Positions 1 through 13,407 of a stretch of 64,000 nt of DNA are shown here, one piece after another (position 1 is the stretch's first letter; every line of letters begins with the position of its first letter). Source of the DNA: Scheffersomyces stipitis CBS 6054 (Eukaryota; Ascomycota; Pichiomycetes; Serinales; Debaryomycetaceae); assembly GCF_000209165.1 (NCBI RefSeq), contig NC_009044.1, forward strand, positions 496,001-560,000. The letters are read 5' to 3'. A model generated the notes under the pieces. It was given only the letters and a program-made list of their open reading frames with translations. It made no database searches and was not told where the DNA came from. A program made the position numbers and the translations under genes.

Positions 1-1
1 T

Positions 2-2863
<2,862 letters not shown>

Positions 2864-3832
2864 TATACATTTTCTATTATATGTACAGTTTTAGTGCTGC
2901 CGAACAAGTATAGTTCTGAAATTTATGAATATTAGTTAAATTAATACAGAAATTGCCCAAAGTTTATTAAAAATACAACGCAAGGAGCCACAAAGAGGTA
3001 CGGCAAGAGAATAATAATAAACAAGATCTTTGGGATTTTGCAACGGCATAGTCTTAAGAATATCAAAAAAAGAATTAAGTATCCATTGCACAATACCTTT
3101 CAGAATTAAAAACTCCGAGTCCCAGATGTCAAAAAATGCAGGAACTTCTCATCTCACCTGAATTCGGAGAACCTGCTAGAACACCTAAACTAGGGCAACG
3201 TACCGGAAGCATTCGTAATGAACAGGTGTCAAATTGCAATGTAGAACCTCGGGATATTTCAATTCATGACAAATTTGAAATCCGTTCTGAAAGGTGAAGG
3301 TACAGCGACTTTGTCCACGTTCAATGCTTCTTGTGAAGACATTTTGATACAAGTTGACCCCTTGTCTCTCAGAACTCAAATTATCATTTACTAACTGTGG
3401 TTCACAATTTTTCAGAGCAGAGTACGGCTCAGAGTATACAGTGGAGGGTGAGTCCCAATGAATACGTCAGCTAATAATTCCGATATGTATAGAATTTATT
3501 GTTAGGAAATTTGTCAACTCTATTTCCACGGAATGTCGGTCCAACTGTCGGTTAAGCTTCTCATGAGTGTATCTTTGGAAACCTCCAGACGCCGAGGAAA
3601 CGTTTCAAAGCCGGCTTTATTAGTAAGCTCTGAAGTTATGCACTTTTCATTGCAAATAAAAAAAGAAATTTCATGGAAATGTCATCATCGGAAAAAGTGC
3701 CATCTGCAGCACTGTACCGATTGGGCCATCTTGCACCCAACTATAAATAGTGGATATTCCAGGTTTTGTAGGTTTGCTCCCAGTTTTTGAATTCAATTTG
3801 GTTCAATATCAATTCTATAATCACAAATCGTA
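2864..3832. promoter_or_regulatory. Intergenic region and promoter of OYE copy 3
   Basis: These 969 bases have exactly the length of the previous spacer but largely different sequence. They contain the second copy of the duplicated flank (3089-3252), a TTACTAA Yap1/Cap1-type site at 3388-3394 and a good TATA box TATAAATA at 3742-3749, about 90 bases before the ATG. ORFs at 3185-3379 (minus) and 3533-3790 (plus) look like chance. Confidence 0.6.
3089..3252. repeat. Duplicated downstream flank of the OYE unit, copy B
   Basis: This is the partner of 723-884, with high identity over ~160 bases and small indels. The offset between partners (2366) is larger than the stop-to-stop distance of the genes (2193), because extra sequence sits between the copy 2 stop and this block. 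Confidence 0.85.
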
Positions 3833-5056
3833 ATGTCTGCTGTCAAGATCTCTCCATTGAAGGAAACTGAAGCTTTTCTGACCATTAAGGTCGGTAAGAA
3901 CACCTTGAACACCAAGATTGTCTACCCACCAACCACTAGATTCAGAGCTTTGGACGACCACACTCCTTCTGACTTGCAATTGCAGTACTACGGCGACAGA
4001 TCCACTTTCCCAGGTACTTTGCTTATCACTGAAGGTACTTTTGTTTCTCAACAGGCTTCTGGATACCCTAACGTTCCTGGTATCTGGACTGACAAGCACG
4101 CCAAGGCTTGGAAGGCCATTACTGACAAGGTTCACTCCAACGGTTCCTTCATCTCTACCCAACTTTGGTTTTTGGGTAGAGTTGCCAATGCTGAATTCAT
4201 GAAGGCTCACGGTTTGAGCCCAGTTTCTGCCTCTGCTACTTACGAAAGTGATGCCGCTAAAGAAGCTGCCGAGGCTGTCGGTAACCCAATTAGAGCTTTG
4301 ACTACCCAAGAAATCAAGGATCTTGTTTACAAGACTTATGCTAATGCTGCTCAGAAGGCCATGGATGCTGGTTTCGACTACATTGAACTCCATGCTGCTC
4401 ACGGCTACCTTTTAGATCAATTTTTGCAACCATGCACCAATCAAAGAACTGATGAATACGGTGGATCCATTGAGAACAGAGCCAGATTCATTCTTGAGTT
4501 GATTGACCACTTGTCTACCATTGTCGGTGCTGACAAAATTGGTATCAGAATCTCTCCATGGGCTACTTTCCAAAACATGAAGGCTCACAAGGACACTGTT
4601 CACCCATTGACTACTTTCTCTTACTTGGTCCACGAATTGCAACAGAGAGCTGACAAGGGTCAAGGTATTGCCTACATTTCTGTTGTTGAGCCTCGTGTAA
4701 GTGGTATCGTCGACGTCTCTGAAGAAGACCAAGCTGGTGACAACAAATTTGTCTCCAAGATCTGGAAGGGTGTTGTCTTGAAGGCAGGTAACTACTCCTA
4801 CGATGCTCCAGAGTTCAAGACATTGAAGGAAGACATTGCTGACAAGCGTACTTTGGTGGGTTTCTCCAGATACTTTACATCCAACCCTGACTTGGTTCAT
4901 AAGTTGCACGACGGTGTGGATTTGACTCCTTATGACAGAAACACCTTCTACAGCAAGACCAACTACGGGTACAACACCTATGCATTGGCCCCAGAAAAGG
5001 TTGACAAAGAAGAGGAAGACAAGAAGGTCGCCCAACCTATTGTGTCTGAAGCTTAG
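3833..5056 (+). CDS. Old Yellow Enzyme (NADPH dehydrogenase), copy 3
   Basis: This is a complete 407-residue OYE-family ene-reductase. It has the same catalytic layout as copy 2: His-x-x-His and Tyr in ELHAAHGY, then [10 protein letters not shown]. It retains Trp112 at the OYE1 Trp116 position (STQLWFLGR), the usual residue. The C-terminal ~35 residues differ from copies 1 and 2 (acidic and lysine-rich, ending QPIVSEA). Codon choice is strongly biased to preferred yeast codons, which suggests high expression and explains the long antisense ORFs across it. One in-frame CTG near codon 16 (EAF-CTG-TIKVG) would be serine in a CTG-clade yeast. The promoter has a clear TATA box. Confidence 0.97.
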   Translation: MSAVKISPLKETEAFLTIKVGKNTLNTKIVYPPTTRFRALDDHTPSDLQLQYYGDRSTFPGTLLITEGTFVSQQASGYPNVPGIWTDKHAKAWKAITDKVHSNGSFISTQLWFLGRVANAEFMKAHGLSPVSASATYESDAAKEAAEAVGNPIRALTTQEIKDLVYKTYANAAQKAMDAGFDYIELHAAHGYLLDQFLQPCTNQRTDEYGGSIENRARFILELIDHLSTIVGADKIGIRISPWATFQNMKAHKDTVHPLTTFSYLVHELQQRADKGQGIAYISVVEPRVSGIVDVSEEDQAGDNKFVSKIWKGVVLKAGNYSYDAPEFKTLKEDIADKRTLVGFSRYFTSNPDLVHKLHDGVDLTPYDRNTFYSKTNYGYNTYALAPEKVDKEEEDKKVAQPIVSEA

Positions 5057-5419
5057 ATTGTAGATTATAGAATAGAACGAGACATGATATAAAAGGTACA
5101 GATAGAAATAAAATAGAGATAAGAATTGTTAATCGTAGACTTAATAAAAAAAGAACGCCATGAAAATCACCAGGAAGCTTCAAATCATGAAACTAAGAAC
5201 TCATGGAATCCCGATATATTCAACTTAGAAACAACAATAGCAGCTTCTTAAGCTTAGTGCTAGCAGCAGATTCCTTCTGGTCCATACACTTATAGTTTGC
5301 AACCACTCTGCAAGAAAATATTGCGCGCACGTGACCAAACATCTTCCTTGAATTTTGATATGCTGAAAATTACGATTTTTCACTTGTACACCCATTGTGA
5401 AAAATCCACCTTAGTCGCT
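5057..5419. other. Intergenic, OYE copy 3 to CBP3
   Basis: This holds the 3' flank of OYE copy 3 and the CBP3 promoter. An in-frame extension of CBP3 is open from 5297, but the conserved protein probably starts at 5420. GAAAATT and TTTTTCAC near 5363-5383 resemble growth-related AATTTT elements. Nothing else is seen. Confidence 0.5.
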
Positions 5420-6418
5420 ATGTTGGGAAGAAACGTTGCTCGATACGCCTCAGGAGGTCACAGAAATGTCAGAGCCATTTCTACCTCTCAAATATTGGCA
5501 TTTGGAGCCAGAAACAGTGCCATATTGAACAGGTTCAAAAATGAAGAAATCGAAGCACCTTCCAAATTGGCCCAGGAGTCCAGTTTGCCTGTGATTGAAC
5601 AGGATTTAAAGACAAAGCCTCGTCATCCAAGTAAGAAGATTCCATTTCTTTCAGATCACAAGATCGAGAATGACCCCAACTACCAAATGTCGGGCTGGAA
5701 GCAATCGATTGGCCAATGGGTCATCAAAACTTTCCTGATTGATATGGACAAATCCCGTGCTGGGCCCGTTGCTGGCTCCATTTACTTTGGAGAATGCAAG
5801 AGACAAGGATTATACTATCCAAATGAGCCTCTTTCCGATACTGCTAGTTTCTTCTACGAGACTTTGAATTTACCCAAGTCGTTTTCTCAGCAGTACCAAA
5901 TTGCTTTGCTTCACTACTGGATTTTGTCGGTAAGAATGAGAGCCATGCCTTTCAAGTACGGCAAGAACTACCAGCAGAAGTTGATCGATAGAATGTTCAA
6001 GGATATGGAATTGAGAATGTCCCAGGAGTTGAAGATTCTGTCCAACAGAATCATAGAAAACTATTTGAAAGATTACCACACCCAGTTGATTGGTGCCGTT
6101 TTAAGTTACGATGAAGGGTTGATGACCGATGATATCACATTGGCTTCCGCCTTATGGAGAAACGTGTTCAACGGTAACCCCAACGTAGACATGAGACACG
6201 TAGAGGCCTTGTTAGGCTATGTCAGATCTCAATTATATGTGTTGAACAAGATGTCTGACAGAGAATTCGGTTTCGGTAAGTTCAAATTCGTTCCACCTGA
6301 CCAGGTTGTCCAGCCTTTGACCAAAGCACAAGAAGCTGATTTGAAAGAAAAAGCCAAGGCTGAGTTCGCGCAACATACCTTACCTTCTCAAACAAGTAGC
6401 TTGTCTTTGGATGAGTAA
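5420..6418 (+). CDS. CBP3: Mitochondrial ubiquinol-cytochrome c reductase assembly factor Cbp3
   Basis: Cbp3 works with Cbp6 at the mitoribosome exit to promote synthesis and early assembly of cytochrome b (complex III). I chose the ATG at 5420 (332 residues) because it starts a typical presequence, MLGRNVARYASGGHRN, rich in Arg and Ser without acids; the frame is open upstream to 5297. The conserved Ubiq_cyt_C_chap domain covers the central region, with SIYFGECKRQGLYYP and ALLHYWILSVRMRAMP, and later TLASALWRNVF. The C-terminal tail is variable and charged. The gene is convergent with the GNAT gene, 133 bases between stops. Confidence 0.93.
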   Translation: MLGRNVARYASGGHRNVRAISTSQILAFGARNSAILNRFKNEEIEAPSKLAQESSLPVIEQDLKTKPRHPSKKIPFLSDHKIENDPNYQMSGWKQSIGQWVIKTFLIDMDKSRAGPVAGSIYFGECKRQGLYYPNEPLSDTASFFYETLNLPKSFSQQYQIALLHYWILSVRMRAMPFKYGKNYQQKLIDRMFKDMELRMSQELKILSNRIIENYLKDYHTQLIGAVLSYDEGLMTDDITLASALWRNVFNGNPNVDMRHVEALLGYVRSQLYVLNKMSDREFGFGKFKFVPPDQVVQPLTKAQEADLKEKAKAEFAQHTLPSQTSSLSLDE

Positions 6419-6551
6419 ACAACATTCAAACAATTCATATACATAGTTCCACACAAACTACATGTACATATACTAGCAATGGAATGAATAGATATTGTTA
6501 ACATAAATAAATACACGTAAACATAGACCACAGAGAACATTAGCTAACTCA

Positions 6552-7355
6552 TTACAACTTTCCCTTTTCTGCGATAACGTTCTTGTCCTTGGTCCAGTCC
6601 CTGCCTTTGGGACCTCTGATCATAACGTTCATAACAGCGAAATCCTCACCTTCTATGGCATCCTTTGAAGTGCTATCGCCCAACACGATATCCTCGTAGA
6701 ATCTGAATCCAAATCTTTCGTAAATAGGGATATTAGAAGGAGATGAACTCTCCAAATATGCTATATTGTTGTCCGAAGCATCAATGTACTTGGTGTACAT
6801 GTAGTCAAACATCTTTCTGACATTACCTTTGCCTCTGGCTTCTACGGTGGAACCCAAATACACCAAGGTCCATACACCTTTATTTCTGAAACGAGAATCG
6901 TTCGTAAGGATTCTTTCACAAGAATCATGCAACAAGGGTAACATTCCATAGAACACCTTTTCGCGGCCTATTTCACCAAACAGGTCCCAGACCTTGTTGT
7001 AGCCAGATTCCATCAAAACTCCAAAACTGTCCAAACCGTCATGGACAGATGTTGGAGTTGACCAGATAGCAACAGTTTCAAAACCACGGTCGGTTTCATT
7101 TATACCAAAACATAAACCCTTGAGAATATGTTGTCTGAGATAAGCTTCATAGAGAAGGGTTTCACATCTATCCTTTTCGGCCTGAGTCTCGATGTGGGCC
7201 ACGAGTAAACGGGCAAGAGCGTCGGTCTTGAACGAGGCTAACAAAGTTTTGGCAGCCTTGTGAACATCACTGAGATTTAGTAACCTTATATTGGAGAAAT
7301 CACTAGTTGTCCTAGTATTGGAGGTTTTTGAAAGATTAGATTGCGCGCCCGACAT
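6552..7355 (-). CDS. GNAT-family N-acetyltransferase
   Basis: This 267-residue protein has a C-terminal GNAT fold. Motif A is visible at 163-182 (LVYLGSTVEARGKGNVRKM), with the R/Q-x-x-G-x-G/A acetyl-CoA pyrophosphate loop at RGKGN, and motif B at 211-220 (IYERFGFRFY). It resembles fungal proteins annotated only as GNAT acetyltransferases; the acceptor is unknown. There is no signal peptide or membrane segment. A minus-strand ORF with its own ATG at 7587 reads across this gene's start codon and could act as an overlapping uORF. I am confident of the fold but not of any specific function. Confidence 0.75.
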   Translation of the reverse strand: MSGAQSNLSKTSNTRTTSDFSNIRLLNLSDVHKAAKTLLASFKTDALARLLVAHIETQAEKDRCETLLYEAYLRQHILKGLCFGINETDRGFETVAIWSTPTSVHDGLDSFGVLMESGYNKVWDLFGEIGREKVFYGMLPLLHDSCERILTNDSRFRNKGVWTLVYLGSTVEARGKGNVRKMFDYMYTKYIDASDNNIAYLESSSPSNIPIYERFGFRFYEDIVLGDSTSKDAIEGEDFAVMNVMIRGPKGRDWTKDKNVIAEKGKL

Positions 7356-8220
7356 GATGCTTAACCGAGAGTTGATTTTCTAGAGATGTAAAGATAATGA
7401 CTAAAAAGTTGATGTTAGATTCCAAATCAACAAATAAACAGATGTTATGTATGATATAGATACCTAGAAGAAATAGAAGAAATCTCAGATCTATATATGT
7501 ATCTCCAACCCACCCGAAACGGGAAGCTTTCTCCATCGTAGCGTTTCCTTTGTTGTATATGGCGGCGGTTAAAAAGAGCAAGCGCATCGGCACTTCCCAA
7601 TATGGACGCGTTGGCGCACGGCTAATCTGGGCAGAAGAGTCCTGAGCGCTTGGGCAATATTCCAGAACTACATCAGTTCAAAGATTCCGGGAGAAGTTGG
7701 AAGTGTTAAGCAAATATATGGTTGCTAACCGCTTGTGTATTAAACACAATATTCTCTTGTATTTGGTCTTCTTGCAAATTCGAAACTGAGAAAGCTATCT
7801 GATCTCTGGTATTACTGATAGAGAGACTCCTCTACACACGCTGTGCCACATTCGGGGAAGCTCTGTACATTAATGAGGAGAAGACTGAGGTAGTGTGCTA
7901 ACAGTAGGAGCTTGATACAGGAAGCTAGTAGAAGAGGACCAGGAAGGAAGAGTCGGCTAGATAGGTATGTCCGATAAAGAGAGTTCGGCGTCAGTTTCCA
8001 GACAAAGCTAGATCTTGGCTGAAGAAAATATTATTGCAGGGAAGCTTGAGGCACCATTCATTTTCTGTATGGTAGATTGGGCATGCGATCACATGATGGC
8101 GAGAGGATGATATTGTTCACATGATCCATATATGTACAAAAGAGTAAGGCATGATATTGTAGGTTTATTCATGATGATAGTTACTACTCCATCTTCTTGA
8201 GATATCGTGCTCGTTGGACC
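7356..8220. other. Divergent intergenic region, GNAT gene to PRP45
   Basis: These 865 bases separate divergently transcribed genes. An ACGCGT hexamer (MCB-like) is at about 7605-7610. A TGCTAACAG near 7892 resembles a branch site with an AG, but no upstream exon was found and PRP45 has a normal N terminus without it. No RNA gene was recognised. Confidence 0.4.
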
Positions 8221-9279
8221 ATGTTCAGCTCGTTGCTTCCACGCCCGAAGCATTCCTCATACAAAGCACCTAATTCTGGAACCAATCAGTTGCGCATCGG
8301 CCCTGATTCGCAAATTTTGGCCATCTCATCGAATAGTTCACAGACTCAGGTTGTTACCAATCCTGCCAAGGGTGCTACCATAGCGCAATTGCATCTCGAC
8401 GCTGATGGAAATGTAGATTATGCACTGACGATTGCGTCTGCTGCTTCTGATGGTGTCAGTAAGGTCCAAGCCACCTACGAAGATACAATTCCACTCAAGA
8501 CGAGAATACCGAACTTGAAGCACCATTTTCCACGATACGACTTAGACACTTGTCCAGACGACTCGCTCAAAGAATGCGTGGAAGAAACACGTGCTGTTAT
8601 CAACAGAATACTTAATGATAAGATTGGAATCAGCAGCGAAAAGAAGAATACTGACGGAGTGACATTTGTGAAATACCAGAGCAACAGCATTGTAGATAGC
8701 AACCATAATGTCGATATAGTACGAGAAAATGAAGGAAATGAAAGTAGTGAAAATGGAAACAGGGAGAGAGTTATTCAGATCAGAGAGTACAAAGAGGATC
8801 CTATGTTACCTCCAAAATTCAAGTTGCGCAAGAACCGTCACAAGAATCCTTCACCCCCACCCCCTATACTTAAAGATACAAGTGGAACTGAGGCTAAGCT
8901 AACGAAGGAAGATAGAGAGAAATGGAGAATCCCAGCTGCTGTGTCGAACTGGAAGAACAACCAGGGTTTCACAATCTCGTTGGATAAGCGAATGAAGGCA
9001 GCGAGCGGTGGTTCTCTTGACGAGGGTGCTGCTGATGTCAATATCGAGAAGTTCGGCTCTTTATCTTCAGCATTGGAACAGGCGGACAAACAGGCCAGAG
9101 AAGATATCAAGATTAGAAACGAGATGCTCAAGCAGAGAGCTATTACTGAGCAAAAGGAGAAAGAGGCGAAATTGAAGGAGTTAGCTGCATTGTCGAAGAA
9201 TGAGAGGTATAGTACTAAAAGAGGGTATCACCCGGACCAAAAACCGACAAAAAAGAGAGATATTGGATATTCACATTGA
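8221..9279 (+). CDS. PRP45: Pre-mRNA splicing factor Prp45 (SNW/SKIP family)
   Basis: Prp45/SKIP is a spliceosomal scaffold of the NineTeen-related complex that stays bound through both catalytic steps. The start at 8221 is preferred over 8197 because MFSSLLPRPKH matches the usual N terminus MFSxxLPxPKH. The SNW core is seen at about residues 215-270 (WRIPAAVSNWKNNQGFTISLDKRMKA), including the diagnostic Ser-Asn-Trp. A basic proline stretch (KNPSPPPPILKD) and a coiled coil with QARED (about 280-330) follow. At 352 residues it is close to budding-yeast Prp45 and shorter than animal SKIP. It is convergent with ITC1. Confidence 0.93.
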   Translation: MFSSLLPRPKHSSYKAPNSGTNQLRIGPDSQILAISSNSSQTQVVTNPAKGATIAQLHLDADGNVDYALTIASAASDGVSKVQATYEDTIPLKTRIPNLKHHFPRYDLDTCPDDSLKECVEETRAVINRILNDKIGISSEKKNTDGVTFVKYQSNSIVDSNHNVDIVRENEGNESSENGNRERVIQIREYKEDPMLPPKFKLRKNRHKNPSPPPPILKDTSGTEAKLTKEDREKWRIPAAVSNWKNNQGFTISLDKRMKAASGGSLDEGAADVNIEKFGSLSSALEQADKQAREDIKIRNEMLKQRAITEQKEKEAKLKELAALSKNERYSTKRGYHPDQKPTKKRDIGYSH

Positions 9280-9495
9280 CCGCTATCTAGAGGATCTTCT
9301 CTGACACCGCTGGAATTGGAAATCAACTTGCATTTACTTGCGATGGTATAGAATATTATATGGTTTCAAAACCTTATGTCAGACAACTTTAGATACTCCT
9401 TATGATTAATGAAACTACGAGTGATTAATAAACACATTTTATAATACATATCTTAATAATACAATCAAAATCTAATATGGGGTCAATCAACTTCC

Positions 9496-12400
9496 TCAAC
9501 GTCTGCCTCTCTTAGAAGTCTTGCCTTTCACTTTATCGCCACCGTCATACAATGACTTATCGAACTTTTCCAAAGCTTTTGAGTTAACCCATTCCAACAC
9601 TCTGGCCAAATCTCGTTCTTCTCTTTTTTCTTGCAACTTCTCCTTCAATTCGTTCTGCATCTTTTCCACATCCACAAGATCACCATATTCTAAAGCCTCT
9701 TCCAAAGTCAGCACTGCTTGACGTTTGCGAGGTTGAACTCTCTTTCTCAAACTTCTCTTAGATCCAGCAATGATATCATCATCGTTGTCTTCACTGTTGC
9801 TTTCAGTTTCCGAAGAATTTAATTTGTCAATCCGCTCTTGAAGTTTGGCTATATCACTTTCAATGGCTGCTTCAGCTTCTGAGGCATTGTCCATAGAAAG
9901 AGCCTTTCTTCTGGCCTCCATACTCAGAACTACGGCATCTTTGACGGTGAGCAACTCCTTCCGCAATTGCGATTCTCGCTTTCCCCAAGGATTCAACCAC
10001 GTGAGCAACTTAGAAATCTGATCCGGATGGTCGTAGTACCGCCAGTTGCTGCCATTGACCAATGGATGTGGATATTCTTCAATAGCTTTTCTCTGGAATG
10101 AAGTTAATGAATTTATTAATTCTGTAGTCTTCAAGGCTCCTTGGCGGTCAATAATAACAGCCTTTGATTTGCTGTTTAAGATTTCCTTACTTGTGAATTC
10201 TAAATCGTATAGTTTCGAAGCTGCGTGTACAAATGGTTTAGGAATTACGTTGAAGTCCATTTCCCGTATCTGGTTCTTCTTATCCTTATCTTTGCCATCA
10301 CCATTTTCAGCCTCAGATTTAACTTTACCGTCGGACTCAGGCTCTTTCTTGATTTCTTCGCCTTCGCCAACCTCTTGACCGGATTCATCGTCGTCCTTTT
10401 TAAGTTCCTTCAAACGCTCATTTTCTTCATGCAATTCAAATTCAGCAGTTTCATACTCTACATTGAACTCATTCGCCAATTCAAACGAGCTCTTGAAGTG
10501 AATCCGCAAGTCTTCATTGGAAGGACCTTGAACCCACAACTTTCCCATTAGATACGTCTCTTCTAAAACTTCATTGTTGTCATCGTCTACTTCCTCGTCG
10601 TTCTTGTCCCTTTCCTTTTCCTTGTCTTCATCTTCGTTTTCATCATCATCATTCGAAACGCCATGCAAGGTAGGTAAACCGTTATTTTCAAACCACCAGT
10701 ATCTATTGTACAATCTGTCCTTTCCCAATAACTTCACTCTCTGACAATCTAACTCAGTCAACTTCTTTTCAATTTCTCGCTTATCCTTTTTGATCTGATC
10801 TAACTTCAAAAGAGCTTCTTTTCTCACATTCCAAAGCTCTTTAAATTCAGAATTCTTTTCAGAAAGTTTCTGTTCTTCTTCTGTCATTTCCATAGACTTG
10901 GAGTAGTTCAATCGCGGACGTTTGCTAGCAGAATCGTCTTTATCAGCATCTTTTTTAGACTCTGAATGCTTTGCAAAAATCTCACAAACAGAAGTGTTGG
11001 CCTTCTGAGCAGCATCTAAGGTCGATTTATATTCTTTTATACTGTCCAATCTGTTTCTTCTGAAGACGGTAGAAGACTCCAAACACTCATCAATATACGT
11101 TCTCACCACAGATCCACTGATAAGTAAATCTACCAAAATGTTCAACGTTTGGAACTTCAAATCTATGTCCATCTCCTCGTAGAACTGGTTCAAGACAGTA
11201 GCCGGTGTAGCAGGCATAGTCTTAGGTGCCAATTTCTTGAATACCTTATCAATGATGGGTTTGTAGTTTGGGACATAATCTACCAATGACAATACTCCTA
11301 ACAATATACATTGCCAGTTTCCATCCTTAAAATTTCTTTTGCGAAGTCTGTCGTGCCATGGAGTGCCTCTGTAATTCATCACTTGATAAGCAAAGTGGTT
11401 GAATTGGTCGTATTCGGAGTCTTCTGTTTCGTCCACTTCCATGGCGTTATCGTCTTCTTCAGGATCGTCATTGTCTTCATTATCAGCATCTTCTTCTTCA
11501 ATAGCCTTCTTTGTCTTGTCGGATTTGCCATTGTTGACCTTAGAAGTCTTTTCAGTTTCTTCCGATGATTCGTTTCCAGAATCGTCATCTTCAATCTTTA
11601 GAGTCCTTTCATCTTCTTCAGAATCAGAGCCTCTTTCTTCAGAGTCTTCTTCTTCTTCCTGCTTTCCATTACTGACTGGAGCAAGCAATGACGTTTTTGA
11701 AGGTAAATTGATCTGCAACCCGAATATGGCATCTTTGTCCTTAGCCGTAGAACTATCTTTAGTTGGAGCACTATTAGATACTATTGCACTGAGGATGCAA
11801 CACCAGATTTCATCAAGAAGTTCACATCTTCCAAGTTCAGTGAACTGGTCTAAGTTCCACCCCATGGCATAGACAAAATCGTCAAAAGTAAAGGTGTCTA
11901 TGTTCAAAACTGAATGGTATACATTGATGAAAATCCACGACTGTAATGCCTGTTGAACATGCTTAATTTTGTCAGAAGATAATCTTTTCACTTCAGCAAT
12001 CTTCTCTTCCTTGGCACCTACGGATTCCAACTTGTCTTCATCGTCATTGCCTTTTTCGTCAAACAGCTTGATGTCGTCTTTGTACTCCTTAACAAGATGT
12101 CTGTTCCAAGAGATCGAGTTTTCCGGTAACATCGACGCTTGAGGAGATGGTTTAGCATTCTGGATATCGAACTTTATCTCCAAGTCATCTGTTATATGTT
12201 TCTTTGTGGGTTGAAGTGAAGCACTAGCACTGGAATTAATTGCTGGGGTCGATCTTTCAGAAGCCAAAGCTTCTTCATCCAACTCAATTTCCTTGACAAC
12301 TCGGTCTGGCAAATAATGAGTTGGAAACTTCTTTTTGAAAGGAGTTTCTGGCAATTTATCAACTGCAGGGTTGTATTTTTTACCAATACCTTTCTTGTCA

Positions 12401-13407
12401 GAGCTTCCATTCTTAGGTGCAATAGCAACAAACTTTCCTGGCTCAAGTTCTACCATTTCCTTCTTCACTTTTCTTCTTCCGCCCTTAGACTTCTTAGCTG
12501 GAGGCTTTTCGTCAGGTTCAGCGGACTCTGAAGCTGCTGTTTTCCTGGATCGTTTGTTTCCAGAAGAGGTTGGCTTACGTTGCACTTCATACTGGGTCTC
12601 ACCTGTAGGTGTCGAGTCTGCAAACTGCTTCAAATCATCTGGATACTCCTGAGGAATTCTGTACTTCTTCGCAAACTTATCCTTAACTACCCAGGGTGCG
12701 CCTACCTTGTGAGAACGAGACATGGTTAACTTGATGAAGGTCTTGATCAACCACTTGGTGAAATGGTTTCTGTCACGCGAGATTTTGTCTGTAGTCACAA
12801 TCGACTGCTGCATGTCTGTCAATCTTACTACCAAGTACTTGGTCGTGACACCATCAGACTGGCCGTACTGTACTTTCTCACGAATCGTACCTCTCTGTTT
12901 TGTAGATGAAGTATGTTCAGCATCAGATTCGGAGCCAATATTTGTTATCGTTCCGGCTGATATAGCTGCTACATTACTAGTAGGACCAGAAATGTTAGTG
13001 TTGTTACTACTGGAACTACTTACACCTCTGATGTAGATGGTCTCACCTGGGAAATAGTCGTTTTTGAACACCAGGTACACTTTATCAACAAGCTGGTCGA
13101 GACGGGTGATTCTATTGAACTGGAGGAAACGTAAGATATGCTCTCTGAGTGCTTCCGGGAAGTTCTTTTCAACACCTTTGATTTCCTTGTTTTCCGATTC
13201 AAGAGCCTCAAAAAAGTTCAAACACGAATTCCCGGTGATTTCACAGACAAACTTACGTTTGTGGTAGTAGTCTAAACGGGCTAGGTACTCATCATAGGTG
13301 AGAAACCATTCCTTGGTCTCACGAATGAAGTATACTTCAGTCGAAAGATCGCTGGGAATCTCAGGAGGAGGTACAAATGTAACTTGTTTTCTTTTGTAAA
13401 GCACCAT
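9496..13407 (-). CDS. ITC1: ISW2 chromatin-remodelling complex subunit Itc1 (WAC/DDT/WHIM protein)
   Basis: Itc1 is the large partner of the Isw2 ATPase, which slides nucleosomes to repress early meiotic and mating genes. The 1303-residue protein begins with a WAC domain (about 20-125; EVYFIRETKEWFLTYDEYLARLDYY), which binds DNA. A DDT module (about 485-540; WIFINVYHSVLNIDTFTFDDFVYAMGW) docks the ATPase. WHIM-type motifs follow, including RLYNRYWWFENNGLP near 895. Long acidic runs (about 600-700 and 920-950) and a basic C terminus (KGKTSKRGRR) are consistent with a nuclear histone/DNA-binding protein. The length is similar to the 1264-residue S. cerevisiae orthologue. Several opposite-strand ORFs are shadows of its low-complexity segments. 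Confidence 0.94.
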   Translation of the reverse strand: MVLYKRKQVTFVPPPEIPSDLSTEVYFIRETKEWFLTYDEYLARLDYYHKRKFVCEITGNSCLNFFEALESENKEIKGVEKNFPEALREHILRFLQFNRITRLDQLVDKVYLVFKNDYFPGETIYIRGVSSSSSNNTNISGPTSNVAAISAGTITNIGSESDAEHTSSTKQRGTIREKVQYGQSDGVTTKYLVVRLTDMQQSIVTTDKISRDRNHFTKWLIKTFIKLTMSRSHKVGAPWVVKDKFAKKYRIPQEYPDDLKQFADSTPTGETQYEVQRKPTSSGNKRSRKTAASESAEPDEKPPAKKSKGGRRKVKKEMVELEPGKFVAIAPKNGSSDKKGIGKKYNPAVDKLPETPFKKKFPTHYLPDRVVKEIELDEEALASERSTPAINSSASASLQPTKKHITDDLEIKFDIQNAKPSPQASMLPENSISWNRHLVKEYKDDIKLFDEKGNDDEDKLESVGAKEEKIAEVKRLSSDKIKHVQQALQSWIFINVYHSVLNIDTFTFDDFVYAMGWNLDQFTELGRCELLDEIWCCILSAIVSNSAPTKDSSTAKDKDAIFGLQINLPSKTSLLAPVSNGKQEEEEDSEERGSDSEEDERTLKIEDDDSGNESSEETEKTSKVNNGKSDKTKKAIEEEDADNEDNDDPEEDDNAMEVDETEDSEYDQFNHFAYQVMNYRGTPWHDRLRKRNFKDGNWQCILLGVLSLVDYVPNYKPIIDKVFKKLAPKTMPATPATVLNQFYEEMDIDLKFQTLNILVDLLISGSVVRTYIDECLESSTVFRRNRLDSIKEYKSTLDAAQKANTSVCEIFAKHSESKKDADKDDSASKRPRLNYSKSMEMTEEEQKLSEKNSEFKELWNVRKEALLKLDQIKKDKREIEKKLTELDCQRVKLLGKDRLYNRYWWFENNGLPTLHGVSNDDDENEDEDKEKERDKNDEEVDDDNNEVLEETYLMGKLWVQGPSNEDLRIHFKSSFELANEFNVEYETAEFELHEENERLKELKKDDDESGQEVGEGEEIKKEPESDGKVKSEAENGDGKDKDKKNQIREMDFNVIPKPFVHAASKLYDLEFTSKEILNSKSKAVIIDRQGALKTTELINSLTSFQRKAIEEYPHPLVNGSNWRYYDHPDQISKLLTWLNPWGKRESQLRKELLTVKDAVVLSMEARRKALSMDNASEAEAAIESDIAKLQERIDKLNSSETESNSEDNDDDIIAGSKRSLRKRVQPRKRQAVLTLEEALEYGDLVDVEKMQNELKEKLQEKREERDLARVLEWVNSKALEKFDKSLYDGGDKVKGKTSKRGRR

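Noticed and set aside
3821..5035. Two long minus-strand ORFs (193 and 207 codons) over OYE copy 3
   Set aside because: Shadows of a highly biased gene; similar antisense frames occur over copy 2 and they have no recognisable content.
7880..7910. TGCTAACAG upstream of PRP45 as a 3' splice signal
   Set aside because: No upstream exon is apparent and PRP45 has a complete, conserved N terminus from 8221.
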